A stretch of 64,000 bases of DNA from GWE2-42-39 sp942493345 (GTDB taxonomy: Bacteria > Bacteroidota > Bacteroidia > Bacteroidales > Prolixibacteraceae), in assembly GCA_942493345.1 (NCBI GenBank), contig OW818695.1:1550001-1614000 (forward strand), read 5' to 3'. Both the position numbers and the translations under genes were made by a program. Below the pieces are notes generated by a model. The model was not told the DNA's origin. It saw only the letters and a list, made by a program, of their open reading frames with translations, and searched no databases. Numbering within the stretch: position 1 is the stretch's first letter; each line of letters starts with the position of its first letter. Shown here piece by piece: positions 8,753-18,369 of the stretch.

Positions 8753-11700
8753 ATGAAACGCTCATTCTTGATTCTACCTTTATTCGCATTATCTATTCAT
8801 TTTGCATTTTCCCAGGAAACAAGATTTGATTTTACCGAATGGGAAAACCCCGCAATTTTTAAAAAAGGACAAACTCTACCACATGCATTTCATATTCCTT
8901 TCACGAATGCCGAATCGGCCTTGAAAAACGAAAAATTGAATTGTTCCAATTTTCAACTACTCAATGGAAAATGGAAATTCAAGTGGGTTGAAAAACCGGA
9001 ACTGGTTCCTGAAGGGTTTCAAAAATCAGGATTCAGCACAAAATCCTGGGATGAAATAACTGTTCCGTCAAACTGGGAAATGGAAGGATTTGGCCATCCG
9101 AAATTCAGAAATATAGCCTTAACATTCGAAAGCGACCCACCCAATATTCCTGATTATTACAATCCAACCGGATGTTACAAACATCAGTTTACAATCCCGT
9201 CGGGGTGGGGCAACAAAGAGATCATGCTGCGATTTGAAGGGGTAAAGTCGGCTTCGTACGTGTGGATAAACGGGCAACCGGTTGGGTATAACCAGGGTGG
9301 TTTCGAACCTGCCGAATACAATATTACTCCGTTTATAAAAAAAGGAGAAAACGACCTCTCGGTTGAAGTACTGCGATATTGCGACGGGTCGTACCTCGAA
9401 AACCAGGATATGTGGCGGCTTTCGGGAATTTTCAGAGATGTGGAATTGTATGCCGTTCCGAAAGTTTATTTGCACGATTTTTATTTCACTACTGATCTGG
9501 ATGAAAAATATCGAAATGCAGAACTGAATATTGAAATGGATTTGAAAAATGCGATGAAGGATATCGTTTCCGGATATTCAATTTCGGTAGATGTGCTCGA
9601 TCAGCAAAAACAATCGATTTTAAAGACAGCCGTTTCAAAAAACGACATTCAACTCGCAGCCGGTGAAACCCAAAAAATAGCAATGCAAACAGAGGTAATC
9701 AATCCAAAAAAATGGTCGGCCGAGATTCCGAATCTGTACGATATTGTATTCGAACTAAAAGATAAAAACGGAAAAACACTGGAAGCCTTTTCGAAAAAAA
9801 TTGGGTTTCGCGAAGTAGAAGTTGATGGTGAAGTGATCAAAATAAATGGCGTTCCGGTGAAATTCAATGGGGTGAATAGTCACATGCACCACCCGGAACA
9901 CGGGCAGGCAGTTCCGGTTGAAACACTGAAAAAGGACTTGTTGCTAATGAAGCAATTCAATATCAATTGTGTGCGTACCTGCCATTATCCACCCAGCCCC
10001 GAATATGTTGAGCTGGCCGATGAACTTGGCATGTACATTTTCGATGAAGTGGGCGACGAAGCCCATGCCAATGAATGGCTGTCGTCCGATGCCCGTTATA
10101 CAGAAATGTATAAAGACCGTACCCGTAAATTGGTTTATCGCGACCGCAACCATGCTTCCGTAGTTGTTTGGAGTGCAGGAAATGAATCTGGCTCCGGCGA
10201 TAATATTAAAGCAGTTATTGAAACCGGTAAAGCAATTGATCCCAGCCGTTCAGCCTGGATGTACGGCGGGAACACATTCTATATCCCGTTTGAAGACATT
10301 ACCGGCCCGCGCTACTGGGACCCGTATCGCCTGAAAAACCTGGCCGAACGAAAAGTATTGGGACCCAACGATCTTCGCCCATCGTTTATGGACGAATATG
10401 TAGCCGCAACAGGAAACGGATTGGGTGGACTGGACGAATATTGGGAGCTGATCTGGAAATATCCCCGCCTGTCGGGTGGCGCAATCTGGGATTGGATTAG
10501 TCCGGGAATAAAAACTCCGCTTTGGATCACTCCCGATGCGTCGAAAAATAAAATTGACGGTGCAATTTTCGGAAGGCCAACATTCGTAACCGGAATTCAT
10601 AACCGGGCAATCTCATTTACCGGACACGACGATTGGGTAGAATTTTACCGCGATCCCCGTCTTGATGTCTGCGGGAATCAACTCACCATCAGTTTTTGGG
10701 TGAACCCGAAAGAAATTCCACAACCCAATACCTTTGTTACTAAAGGGACGTATCAGTACGGCATCATTATGAACACGCCCCGGAGCCTCGAATTTTACAT
10801 TCATAACCAACAGCGAATTTCGGCAAAAGCAACTATTCCAGCCAATTGGTACGACAACTGGCATCATGTGGCCGGAATTTACAACGGTCAATCGCTTCAA
10901 CTTTATATCGATCAGAAATTAGTTGCCGAAACAGCCTGTTCGGTAGCCATCAGCAACACCCCGTACCCATTATGTATTGGCCGCGATGCAGATGCACACG
11001 ACCAGGGTGAACTGTCGGGCCGGCTGTCGTGCATGGCAATCGACGACTTGATGATTTTCGATCAGGCAATCGGACTTGCAGAACTTCAAACAGAAACTGC
11101 AAAAGAAAAAGCGCTGGTTGCCCTCGATTTCGAATCAGACAAAAAAGAAGGCAGCTTCTTTGCCGTTGGACTCGGTGGAAGAACCTACGGAATTGTTTGG
11201 CCCGACAGGAAAATTCAGCCCGAAATCTATCAGATAAAAAAATCGGGACAACCCATAAAAGTTGAATCTGTTGACTTAGAAAACGGAATAGTAAAAATTA
11301 CCAATCGTCATCAGTTTAAAAACCTGGATGAATTCGATACCAACTGGGAAATTCTGAAAAACGGCGCCCGTATCGAAAGTGGTAAACTGAAGGTTGAACT
11401 TCCTGCACAATTAAGCAAAGAAGTAAAAATCCCGTTCAGTAAATTCAATATCAACGACGGATCGGAATACATTCTCACCGTCTCATTCAGCATGAAAAAT
11501 GCAAGCCAATGGGCCCCGGCCGGGTACGAAGTAGCATGGGACCAGCTTGAATTTCCGGTTGCAAAATCTGCGAACAATACAATCTCGGCAAATAATTCCG
11601 CGGTAAACATTCAGGAAAATGATTGTTCAATTACTTTATCCGGAGCAAATTTTGAATATGTTATCGACAAGAAAACTGCCCTGTTCTCGAAGGTTATATT

Positions 11701-12505
11701 CAACAATACAAATTATCTGGAAAAAGGGCCTGAGTTTAATGTTTGGAGGGCATCGCTGGCAAACGAAATGGATCCCTGGGGATCGGGCGAATTTACAAAA
11801 CACAACTTTACTCCCGGCTTGGGACGAAGCATCGATAATCAGCTTCGCACACTGGGACTTGATAAACTCGTGGTTCAGGTCGACGAGATCAGTGTAAAAC
11901 AACAATCGGGTGCGGCCGAGATTAAAATTCATGCATATTCCAATTCAAATAATAATGCAACAGCTTTCGAACGGATTGAGAAATACCGGGTATCGCCTGA
12001 CGGAACCATTGAGCTTCAGCAAAAAATAATTCCGCAAAGTTCGATGCCCGAAATGTTGCCGAAAATAGGATTGCAGTTTCAGTTAGCAAAATCGTTCAAT
12101 GCAATAGAATGGTACGGCCGCGGGCGGTTCGAAACCTATCCCGACCGGAAAACAGGGGCGAAGATTGGCATTTATCAGTCGACCGACGAGGAGGAATATG
12201 TTCCCTATATTATTCCGCAGGATTATGGCAACCATACCGATGTGCGCTGGCTAAAAGTAAGCAATAGCGAAGGAAAAGGCCTGCTGATAAAGAGCAATCA
12301 GTTGCTGAATTTCAGCTTCCATAAATATGATACAGACAATCTTTCACGTGCGTACTATACTTATCAGCTGAAAGATGCTCCCTTTAACACCCTGAATGTT
12401 GATTATGAAGTTACGGGAGTTGGCGAAACAGCAACCATGCAGTTGCAGAAATACCGGGTCATGCCGGGAGTAAAGGAATACAATTTGGTTATCAAACCAT
12501 TTTAA
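8753..12505 (+). CDS. GH2 beta-galactosidase-like enzyme with inserted LamG domain
   Basis: 1250 residues from the ATG at 8753, with signal peptide MKRSFLILPLFALSIHFAFS. Order: GH2 sugar-binding domain (about 45-220, VPSNWEMEGFG), immunoglobulin-like domain, and TIM barrel with NCVRTCHYPPSPEYVELADELG, acid/base Glu478 in GNESG and nucleophile Glu548 in MDEYVAATGN. A LamG/concanavalin-like domain (about 615-780, LTISFWVNPKEI...WHHVAGIYNG) lies after GGAIWDWISPGIK. The LacZ-type C-terminal domains (DUF4981 and small chain) follow. It should remove terminal beta-galactosyl or related residues in the periplasm. The extra length over ordinary LacZ is explained by the LamG insert. It is divergent from the xylan-type PUL and ends at a hairpin shared with tldE. 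Confidence 0.92.
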   Translation: MKRSFLILPLFALSIHFAFSQETRFDFTEWENPAIFKKGQTLPHAFHIPFTNAESALKNEKLNCSNFQLLNGKWKFKWVEKPELVPEGFQKSGFSTKSWDEITVPSNWEMEGFGHPKFRNIALTFESDPPNIPDYYNPTGCYKHQFTIPSGWGNKEIMLRFEGVKSASYVWINGQPVGYNQGGFEPAEYNITPFIKKGENDLSVEVLRYCDGSYLENQDMWRLSGIFRDVELYAVPKVYLHDFYFTTDLDEKYRNAELNIEMDLKNAMKDIVSGYSISVDVLDQQKQSILKTAVSKNDIQLAAGETQKIAMQTEVINPKKWSAEIPNLYDIVFELKDKNGKTLEAFSKKIGFREVEVDGEVIKINGVPVKFNGVNSHMHHPEHGQAVPVETLKKDLLLMKQFNINCVRTCHYPPSPEYVELADELGMYIFDEVGDEAHANEWLSSDARYTEMYKDRTRKLVYRDRNHASVVVWSAGNESGSGDNIKAVIETGKAIDPSRSAWMYGGNTFYIPFEDITGPRYWDPYRLKNLAERKVLGPNDLRPSFMDEYVAATGNGLGGLDEYWELIWKYPRLSGGAIWDWISPGIKTPLWITPDASKNKIDGAIFGRPTFVTGIHNRAISFTGHDDWVEFYRDPRLDVCGNQLTISFWVNPKEIPQPNTFVTKGTYQYGIIMNTPRSLEFYIHNQQRISAKATIPANWYDNWHHVAGIYNGQSLQLYIDQKLVAETACSVAISNTPYPLCIGRDADAHDQGELSGRLSCMAIDDLMIFDQAIGLAELQTETAKEKALVALDFESDKKEGSFFAVGLGGRTYGIVWPDRKIQPEIYQIKKSGQPIKVESVDLENGIVKITNRHQFKNLDEFDTNWEILKNGARIESGKLKVELPAQLSKEVKIPFSKFNINDGSEYILTVSFSMKNASQWAPAGYEVAWDQLEFPVAKSANNTISANNSAVNIQENDCSITLSGANFEYVIDKKTALFSKVIFNNTNYLEKGPEFNVWRASLANEMDPWGSGEFTKHNFTPGLGRSIDNQLRTLGLDKLVVQVDEISVKQQSGAAEIKIHAYSNSNNNATAFERIEKYRVSPDGTIELQQKIIPQSSMPEMLPKIGLQFQLAKSFNAIEWYGRGRFETYPDRKTGAKIGIYQSTDEEEYVPYIIPQDYGNHTDVRWLKVSNSEGKGLLIKSNQLLNFSFHKYDTDNLSRAYYTYQLKDAPFNTLNVDYEVTGVGETATMQLQKYRVMPGVKEYNLVIKPF

Positions 12506-12541
12506 GAAACGTTTCTCCCATCGGACGGGTGAAAAAATTAA

Positions 12542-12579
12542 GAAGAGCAGGCCTGCTTACAAATCGGGACCTGCTCTTC
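12542..12579. terminator. Hairpin between convergent GH2 and tldE genes
   Basis: A 10-bp perfect stem GAAGAGCAGG/CCTGCTCTTC with an 18-nt loop lies between the two convergent stops. It has no T-run on either side, so it is a weak or bidirectional terminator. Confidence 0.55.
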
Positions 12580-12599
12580 CATAATTATAATTTCAGAAT

Positions 12600-13916
12600 T
12601 TACATTCCGCTGAAATCGACATTGGCAAATACCAACGAAGGAATTCGCCAGCTTGAATCGAGCCGAACATCGGCCCCCACTTCAACGAGATTATTCCACA
12701 AGGCGTTCATATTTCCGGTGATATTCATTTCCGAAACAGGTTTCACCATTTCACCGTTTTCAATCAGGAAACCTTCAATTCCATACGAAAAATCGCCGGT
12801 AGAACTGTTGCAGTTACCACCATTGAACCCTGTTACCAGGATGCCTTTTTTCAGCGATTTTACCAGAGCATCAAGATCTTTATCGCCGGTTTCGAGAACG
12901 ATGTTCGACGTTTCACCCGAATTCGGTGCCACGCTCAGCTTCTTCCCGTAATAGGTGTCGATGAAATAGGTTTTCAGAACCCCCTGTTCGAAGATCGGAC
13001 GTTTTTTCATCGCCATTCCTTCCGAATCGAAAAGTTTGGAACCACGACCGCCAATAATCAGAGGATCGTCAACCAGGGTCAGTTTGAGCGAACCAAATTG
13101 CAGGTTCATTTTATCGATCATGAACGAATTTTTTTGCTGAATGGCGCTTCCGTTCAGAGCGCTGATCACTGGTCCGAGAATACGTCCAACCGATCGATTT
13201 TCAACAACCATGGTATATTTTCCGGAGTCGATTTTTGTTTGCCCGATTTTTCCGAGAGCGCGTTTCAATGCCGTTTCAGCAATACCCGTTTTTTCTAACT
13301 GATCGAATGCAATTGAACTTTTATATTCCGACGATTCAGGCCGGGCTGCGCCGCCATTCACGGTTACCTGGGCGCTCAGGTAATAATAACTGCTGGCTGT
13401 GTCGCCTTCAAAACCATTGCTGGCCACCATGATGCGCGAATTAACACCGTCGCTGTAACTAGCAGTTACCGAGATAATACGCTCGTCTTTTTTGTAGATC
13501 TCATTTTCAACTCCGAAAGTCATGTCGATCTTGGTCTTTGCATCCACCGAATCGAAATTGGGATCAATGGCTTCGAGGTTGGGACCATCACCTTTGTAAT
13601 AAAGCCCCGGTTCGGGAAGCGTCCGAAATTCATCTTCTGCCAGGAATCGGGTCGTTTCGATACCTTCCTCAATAAAACGGGCAAGTTCTTGTTGGTTCAA
13701 CCGATTGGTCGAAATAGCCGAGTATTTTTTGTCAACATATAAATGAATGGTCAATTTGCTTTGAATTGCTTCTTTCAGCGTATCAATCTTTTTTTCACGA
13801 ACATCAATATCGCTGCTTTTGTTATCGAAAATGCTTACACGGGCCTGATCTGCACCTTTTTCAATGGCATGATTCATCGCCCATTTTGCCAGTTTATATT
13901 TTTCTTCTTTTGTCAT
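12600..13916 (-). CDS. tldE: TldE/PmbA family metallopeptidase subunit
   Basis: The protein has 438 residues and no signal peptide (MTKEEKYKLAKWAMNHAIEKGADQARVS). It shows TldD/PmbA family features: N-terminal ISxFxxxSxDIxxREKKIDTLKEA, a C-terminal GVLVTGFNGGNCNSSTGDFSYGIEG-like segment, and NMNALWNNLVEVGADVRLDSS. TldE lacks the HExxxH zinc site and works as the inactive partner of TldD in a heterodimer that degrades unfolded peptides and matures some peptide products. It is encoded 29 nt downstream of tldD in one operon. It has no export signal although its partner appears to have one. Confidence 0.9.
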   Translation of the reverse strand: MTKEEKYKLAKWAMNHAIEKGADQARVSIFDNKSSDIDVREKKIDTLKEAIQSKLTIHLYVDKKYSAISTNRLNQQELARFIEEGIETTRFLAEDEFRTLPEPGLYYKGDGPNLEAIDPNFDSVDAKTKIDMTFGVENEIYKKDERIISVTASYSDGVNSRIMVASNGFEGDTASSYYYLSAQVTVNGGAARPESSEYKSSIAFDQLEKTGIAETALKRALGKIGQTKIDSGKYTMVVENRSVGRILGPVISALNGSAIQQKNSFMIDKMNLQFGSLKLTLVDDPLIIGGRGSKLFDSEGMAMKKRPIFEQGVLKTYFIDTYYGKKLSVAPNSGETSNIVLETGDKDLDALVKSLKKGILVTGFNGGNCNSSTGDFSYGIEGFLIENGEMVKPVSEMNITGNMNALWNNLVEVGADVRLDSSWRIPSLVFANVDFSGM

Positions 13917-13945
13917 TTTTTCAAAATTTATGGTTCATGATGAAA

Positions 13946-15472
13946 TCAGGCATTCGTGCCGCCAACCGTCAATTTTTTAACCAGAACCGAAGGCAGTCCA
14001 CAGGTTACAGGAACCGATTGACCGTCTTTTCCACAGGTCCAGGTGCCGTTATCGATTGCATAATCGTTGGCCGCCATTGTAATATCGGCCAAAGCCTGTG
14101 GCCCGTTCCCAATAATATTGATGTCCTTGATCGGACGGGTCAGTTTGCCGTTTTCAATCAAATAACCGGTATTTACAAAGAAAGTAAAGTCGCCGGCGCC
14201 AATTTTCACTTCGCCATTACTGAAATTGTCGACATAAATTCCGTATTTCACTTCTGAAATAATGTCTTCGCGGGTCGCGCTACCGGCTTCCATATAGGTA
14301 GCCCTCATGCGTGGGATTGGCACATAGCGGAACGATTCGCGACGGCCATTCCCCGTCGATGGAATTTTATAATAGTTGGCGCTGATCCGGTCATGAATGT
14401 AACTATTCAGGATACCATCCTTCACCAGGTAGGTTTTTTGAGAAGGTACTCCCTCGTCGTCTACGTTAATCGATCCCCGGTTCGAAGGCAATGTTCCGTC
14501 GTCGATAATATTGATGAAATTTTCAGCTACTTTTTTGCCCAATTTATCAGCAAAAATAGAAGTTCCCTTCCGGTTAAAATCGGCCTCAAACGTGTGCCCA
14601 ATTGCTTCGTGAAGCAAGATACCGGAACCTCCGGCACCCATCACCACCGGCATTTCACCGGCTTTGGGCTTGGTCGCCTCAAACTTCAGGGCAGTTTGCC
14701 TGATTCCCTCGTCGGCCAACGTGTTGATGACATCGTCGCTCAAAAATTCAAATCCCTGGCGGAACGAACGAGCCACATACGAATTTTCGATGCGGTCGTC
14801 TTTCTGCATCACAACCACCAAGCCAAAACTCACCATCGGACGGTAATCGTAAGTCAGTATTCCTTCTGAATTGAACAGCATCACATAGCCGGTCTCATCG
14901 TTCAAAAACGCATTTACTTTTATCACGCGTTGGTCCATCGAAAAAACTTTGTCGTTCAGTTTCTGCACAAATGGAATTTTATCCTTTACCGAAACTTCTT
15001 CCCATTTTTTCTGAATAGCATAGTAATTGGCCGGTAATGTTTCTGCAATATTTACAGCTCCCAAAGTTGAAGCGCCACTGGCAATGTTGGCCGCTGTCTG
15101 TGCTGCCTTCAACATGGCTTCCAGGGTCACGGTTTCAGAATAGGCAAAACCGGTTTGGTCGCCGTTCAATACCCGGATACCGACTCCGTAATCGATGTTC
15201 GAATAGGCACGGTTCACCTTGCCATCCTGCAATCCGAGGTTATTACTGATTTTATGCTCAAAAAATAAGTCAGCATAGGTGCCGCCTTTGCCCATTGCCA
15301 TTGCAATAACTTTTTGCAACATGGGCAGGGTCACTTCAAAATGTTCGAGATACGTTTGCATTTCTAAAGATACGTTTGGTCCGGTACACGATTGAAACAG
15401 TGGAGGTAATAGCATGGTTCCGACAGCTACCGCTCCACTGGATTTTAAAAAAACTCTACGGTTAATACTCAT
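13946..15472 (-). CDS. tldD: TldD family metallopeptidase with Tat/lipoprotein-type signal
   Basis: The protein has 508 residues. The N-terminus carries a twin-arginine motif (NRRVFLKSS), a hydrophobic stretch and a lipobox-like LFQSC. The TldD body follows from about residue 40. The zinc motif HEAIGH is at 288-293 (Glu289), followed by TFEADFNRKGTSIFADKLGKKV, all diagnostic of the active TldD subunit. The C-terminus has the family stretch GPQALADITMAANDYAID. TldD cleaves peptides together with TldE. An internal Met at about 37 could give an unexported form if the leader is bypassed. It is the first gene of the tldD-tldE operon. Confidence 0.92.
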   Translation of the reverse strand: MSINRRVFLKSSGAVAVGTMLLPPLFQSCTGPNVSLEMQTYLEHFEVTLPMLQKVIAMAMGKGGTYADLFFEHKISNNLGLQDGKVNRAYSNIDYGVGIRVLNGDQTGFAYSETVTLEAMLKAAQTAANIASGASTLGAVNIAETLPANYYAIQKKWEEVSVKDKIPFVQKLNDKVFSMDQRVIKVNAFLNDETGYVMLFNSEGILTYDYRPMVSFGLVVVMQKDDRIENSYVARSFRQGFEFLSDDVINTLADEGIRQTALKFEATKPKAGEMPVVMGAGGSGILLHEAIGHTFEADFNRKGTSIFADKLGKKVAENFINIIDDGTLPSNRGSINVDDEGVPSQKTYLVKDGILNSYIHDRISANYYKIPSTGNGRRESFRYVPIPRMRATYMEAGSATREDIISEVKYGIYVDNFSNGEVKIGAGDFTFFVNTGYLIENGKLTRPIKDINIIGNGPQALADITMAANDYAIDNGTWTCGKDGQSVPVTCGLPSVLVKKLTVGGTNA

Positions 15473-15842
15473 TGCAAAGGTTTTATGATGAATAAAGATG
15501 TAAGTTTTCTGATGACCTTTTTTGTACAGCCGTTCAATAAGACGATAAAATACAAATAAAATTACTGGTTTTTCCTGAAAGTTTTAAAATCAATGTTTTT
15601 ATTCTAACAGCGAGGTTCGGGTATGTGCGAAATTTTTGGAGGGAAAAGTAAGAATATTACATCCTTCCCGAAATTTCTTATCAATTGTTCCAGACTCCTC
15701 AAATTCACTGAAAATCCTTAAGATACAACGACTTGAATTAATTCATTTATAATCATTAACAAAATTACAACCTGAAAAATTGACGCTCGTTTTTTCTGTA
15801 ATGAAAAACTTTGTAAATTGCTAATCCTAATCCGAAACTATT
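15473..15842. other. Divergent intergenic region tldD/aldo-keto reductase
   Basis: 370 AT-rich bases separate two divergent starts and should hold both promoters. I see no clear TAnnTTTG box, no RNA gene and no convincing hairpin. Confidence 0.5.
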
Positions 15843-17333
15843 ATGAAGGGAAAAAGTTTTACTCTTGACCGTAGAAACTTTTTAAAGCTATCGGCTACTG
15901 CTACGCTAGGGTTGTCGTTACTACATTTAGACTCATCGGGAGTTAATTTTCTTCCACCTCCGATAAAACGGAAGTTCGGTAAAATAGATTTTGAAGTGAC
16001 CACCCTTGGCTTGGGAGGCCAGTCTTCTCTCCAATGGACCCCGGCAGATGTTGATCCGGTAGAAATTATTTTAAAAGCGGTTGATTTGGGTATCAATTAT
16101 TTCGACACATCCAATTTATACGGCCCCAGCCAGGAGAACATCGGAAAAGCATTCCGAAAATTAAATATTATTCCGGGAGCTGAAAATTATAACCGCCGGT
16201 TACGCGAATCAATTTTCCTGACCAGCAAGACTCATTTGCGTTGGGCAAAAGGCGGATACCCGGAATTGAAAAATGTGAACAACCGGACTAACGGCAATCA
16301 CGGCGAAGGAGCAGTGGCCGACTTAAAACGATCTCTTTCTCAAATATTTGGCGACGGACAGGGAAATTATCCGGAGGGTGCATACCTGGATATGATACTG
16401 GCACACAATCTCAACTTCATGGAAGAAGTAGATGTGCTGTATAAAGGACTGGAAAACCCGCTTAATGTGGATGAAAATTTTGGCGCTTTTGTGGCTTTGC
16501 GCGACTATCGGGACGGGACCAACCTCACCGGGTTGAACCCCAAACGGGAACGACTGGTAAAGCACATTGGGTTTTCGGGACACAACAACCCACCGGTGAT
16601 GATCGAGATGATCCAACGCGACGAGTTCGAAATACTGGATGCAATGCTGATTTCAATTAATGTGAACGACCGCAAGATGTTCAACATGCAACACAATGTA
16701 ATCCCGGTTGCTACCGCTAAAAATATGGCAATAATCGGCATGAAGGTTTTTGCAGATGGGGCAATGTACGATAAAGATGCCCGATGGTCGAGAACTTCTG
16801 CCGATGTGGTTCTTAAAGTAGGCACAAAACAGTTACCCAGTCGCCCATTAATTGAATATGTGCTGACAACTCCGGGTGTACACACAGTAATAATAGGCAT
16901 TGGTCATATCGATAAGGATCCGACGAAGTGCCAATTGGTACAAAACTTCGATGCCGCACAAATTGCCCCCAACGAAATGTCGGAAGAAAAACGACTGGAA
17001 GCCGAAGAACTGGGAAGCTTGGCCAAAGACGGAAAAACCAATTATTTTCAGGAAGAATATCAAGGATTGACCGCTCCGCAGAATACTCAAATCAAAAAAT
17101 CCGGAAGCAACGTGAATTTATGTTGGTCAATGGCTTATGCCGGACAAAATCCGGTTTCACATTACAATATCATGAAAAACGGGGAATTGGTTTACAAAAT
17201 TGATCACAAACCGATAACCTCCAAGGTGAAGATGAATTATCTTGATTCGTCAGCGTCCAATGGGGATACCTATCAGGTTGTAACGGTTGATACCAAAGGG
17301 GAAACAAAATCAAGTGAAAAATTCACAATCTGA
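15843..17333 (+). CDS. Tat-exported aldo/keto reductase with C-terminal Fn3-like tail
   Basis: The protein has 496 residues. The twin-arginine leader is LDRRNFLKLSATATLG. The aldo/keto reductase barrel spans about 40-370: LGINYFDTSNLYG holds the Asp and Tyr, FLTSKTH the Lys and MILAHN the His of the catalytic tetrad, and the C-terminal VLTTPGVHTVIIGIG stretch is also present. The last ~90 residues (PQNTQIKKSGSNVNLCWSM... to the end) look like a fibronectin type III-like domain, as found in secreted sugar-active proteins. It probably reduces or oxidises a carbonyl substrate outside the cytoplasm. Tat export would fit a protein folded around NADP(H). The substrate is unknown. Confidence 0.85.
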   Translation: MKGKSFTLDRRNFLKLSATATLGLSLLHLDSSGVNFLPPPIKRKFGKIDFEVTTLGLGGQSSLQWTPADVDPVEIILKAVDLGINYFDTSNLYGPSQENIGKAFRKLNIIPGAENYNRRLRESIFLTSKTHLRWAKGGYPELKNVNNRTNGNHGEGAVADLKRSLSQIFGDGQGNYPEGAYLDMILAHNLNFMEEVDVLYKGLENPLNVDENFGAFVALRDYRDGTNLTGLNPKRERLVKHIGFSGHNNPPVMIEMIQRDEFEILDAMLISINVNDRKMFNMQHNVIPVATAKNMAIIGMKVFADGAMYDKDARWSRTSADVVLKVGTKQLPSRPLIEYVLTTPGVHTVIIGIGHIDKDPTKCQLVQNFDAAQIAPNEMSEEKRLEAEELGSLAKDGKTNYFQEEYQGLTAPQNTQIKKSGSNVNLCWSMAYAGQNPVSHYNIMKNGELVYKIDHKPITSKVKMNYLDSSASNGDTYQVVTVDTKGETKSSEKFTI

Positions 17334-17482
17334 TATTTCCTCAGGAAAAATAAACTTTTATTAATTAGCTTCGCCCCCTGAAATTTAAGATTTGGCAGAA
17401 ATTTCACCCTTCTCTTGATTTTCCACGAAAACTTTTTCAATCAAAAAGTTACATACTTTGTAATATAAAAAAATTAAAAATC

Positions 17483-18148
17483 ATGGCTGACAGACTTTCC
17501 GACCCTATTGGCCGGTTAATGGGACTTCGCTACAAATCGCACCCCTGGCACGGGGTTTTTCTGGGGAAAGATGCCCCAAAAATTGTAACTTCTTTTATTG
17601 AAGTAGTTTCGACCGACACAGTAAAATATGAAATCGATAAAGACAGCGGATTTCTTCGAATCGACCGGCCACAAAAATTTTCGAACGTGGTGCCAGCGCT
17701 TTACGGTTTTCTGCCACAAACATTCTGCGGCAAAGAAGTTGGCGAGTATTGCACACTGAAATCAGGCAAAGAAAACATACTCGGTGATGGCGACCCCCTT
17801 GATGTTTGTGTCCTGACCGAAAAAACCATTGCGCATGGCGATATTCTGGTAAATGCGCGTCCCATCGGAGGTTTCCGGATGATTGATGGGAACGAGGCCG
17901 ACGATAAAATTATTGCCGTGCTAAGCAACGACGTTGTTTACGGCCACATGAACGACATATCGGAGTGCCCAAGTATTGTGATTAAACGACTCGAACATTA
18001 TTTTCTTACTTACAAAGACATGCCCGGCGTTGAAAGCAACACGGAAATAACTCACACCTACGGGGTGGAAGAAGCATACGAAGTAATCCGCAGGTCGATG
18101 AGGGACTATCAGAAGAAATTCGACAACCTGGGAAAACTGGGTTTTTAA
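17483..18148 (+). CDS. ppa: Soluble inorganic pyrophosphatase (family I)
   Basis: The protein has 221 residues. Family I signatures are visible: KYEIDKDSGFLRIDRP (substrate-binding Lys and Arg), YGFLPQT, and the metal-binding motif DGDPLDVCVL with its three Asp residues. It hydrolyses pyrophosphate to phosphate and so pulls biosynthetic reactions forward in the cytoplasm. It is slightly longer than the ~175-residue E. coli enzyme, which is common in this phylum. It stands alone between the aldo/keto reductase and a CBM9-like gene. Confidence 0.95.
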   Translation: MADRLSDPIGRLMGLRYKSHPWHGVFLGKDAPKIVTSFIEVVSTDTVKYEIDKDSGFLRIDRPQKFSNVVPALYGFLPQTFCGKEVGEYCTLKSGKENILGDGDPLDVCVLTEKTIAHGDILVNARPIGGFRMIDGNEADDKIIAVLSNDVVYGHMNDISECPSIVIKRLEHYFLTYKDMPGVESNTEITHTYGVEEAYEVIRRSMRDYQKKFDNLGKLGF

Positions 18149-18311
18149 ATACCAAAATACTTCCCGTTTTTTACGTTCCTACGAATCGAAAAGAGGGAAG
18201 AACAATGAAAAATCCAGCTTGGTATAAATCTTCAGAAAAAGAAATCATCGCACTTTTTTGTGTAGCGATCATTCTCTTTTTTCCTGTTCATTTTTCCTTT
18301 GGGTTGAACCA

Positions 18312-18344
18312 TTTGCCGAAAAGCGATCAAAATCGTTATTTTTG
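18312..18344 (+). promoter_or_regulatory. Bacteroidota-type promoter (-33 TTTG / -7 TATTTTTG)
   Basis: TTTG at 18312-18315 and TATTTTTG at 18337-18344 are separated by 21 bp, close to the -33/-7 consensus. Transcription should start near 18351, only 19 nt before the ATG at 18370. This decides the start of the next gene against the in-frame ATG at 18205. Confidence 0.6.
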
Positions 18345-18369
18345 TTTCTTACAAAATGAAATAACGAAT

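Noticed and set aside
12529..12951. Plus-strand ORF after the GH2 gene
   Set aside because: It starts in the terminator and lies antisense to tldE.
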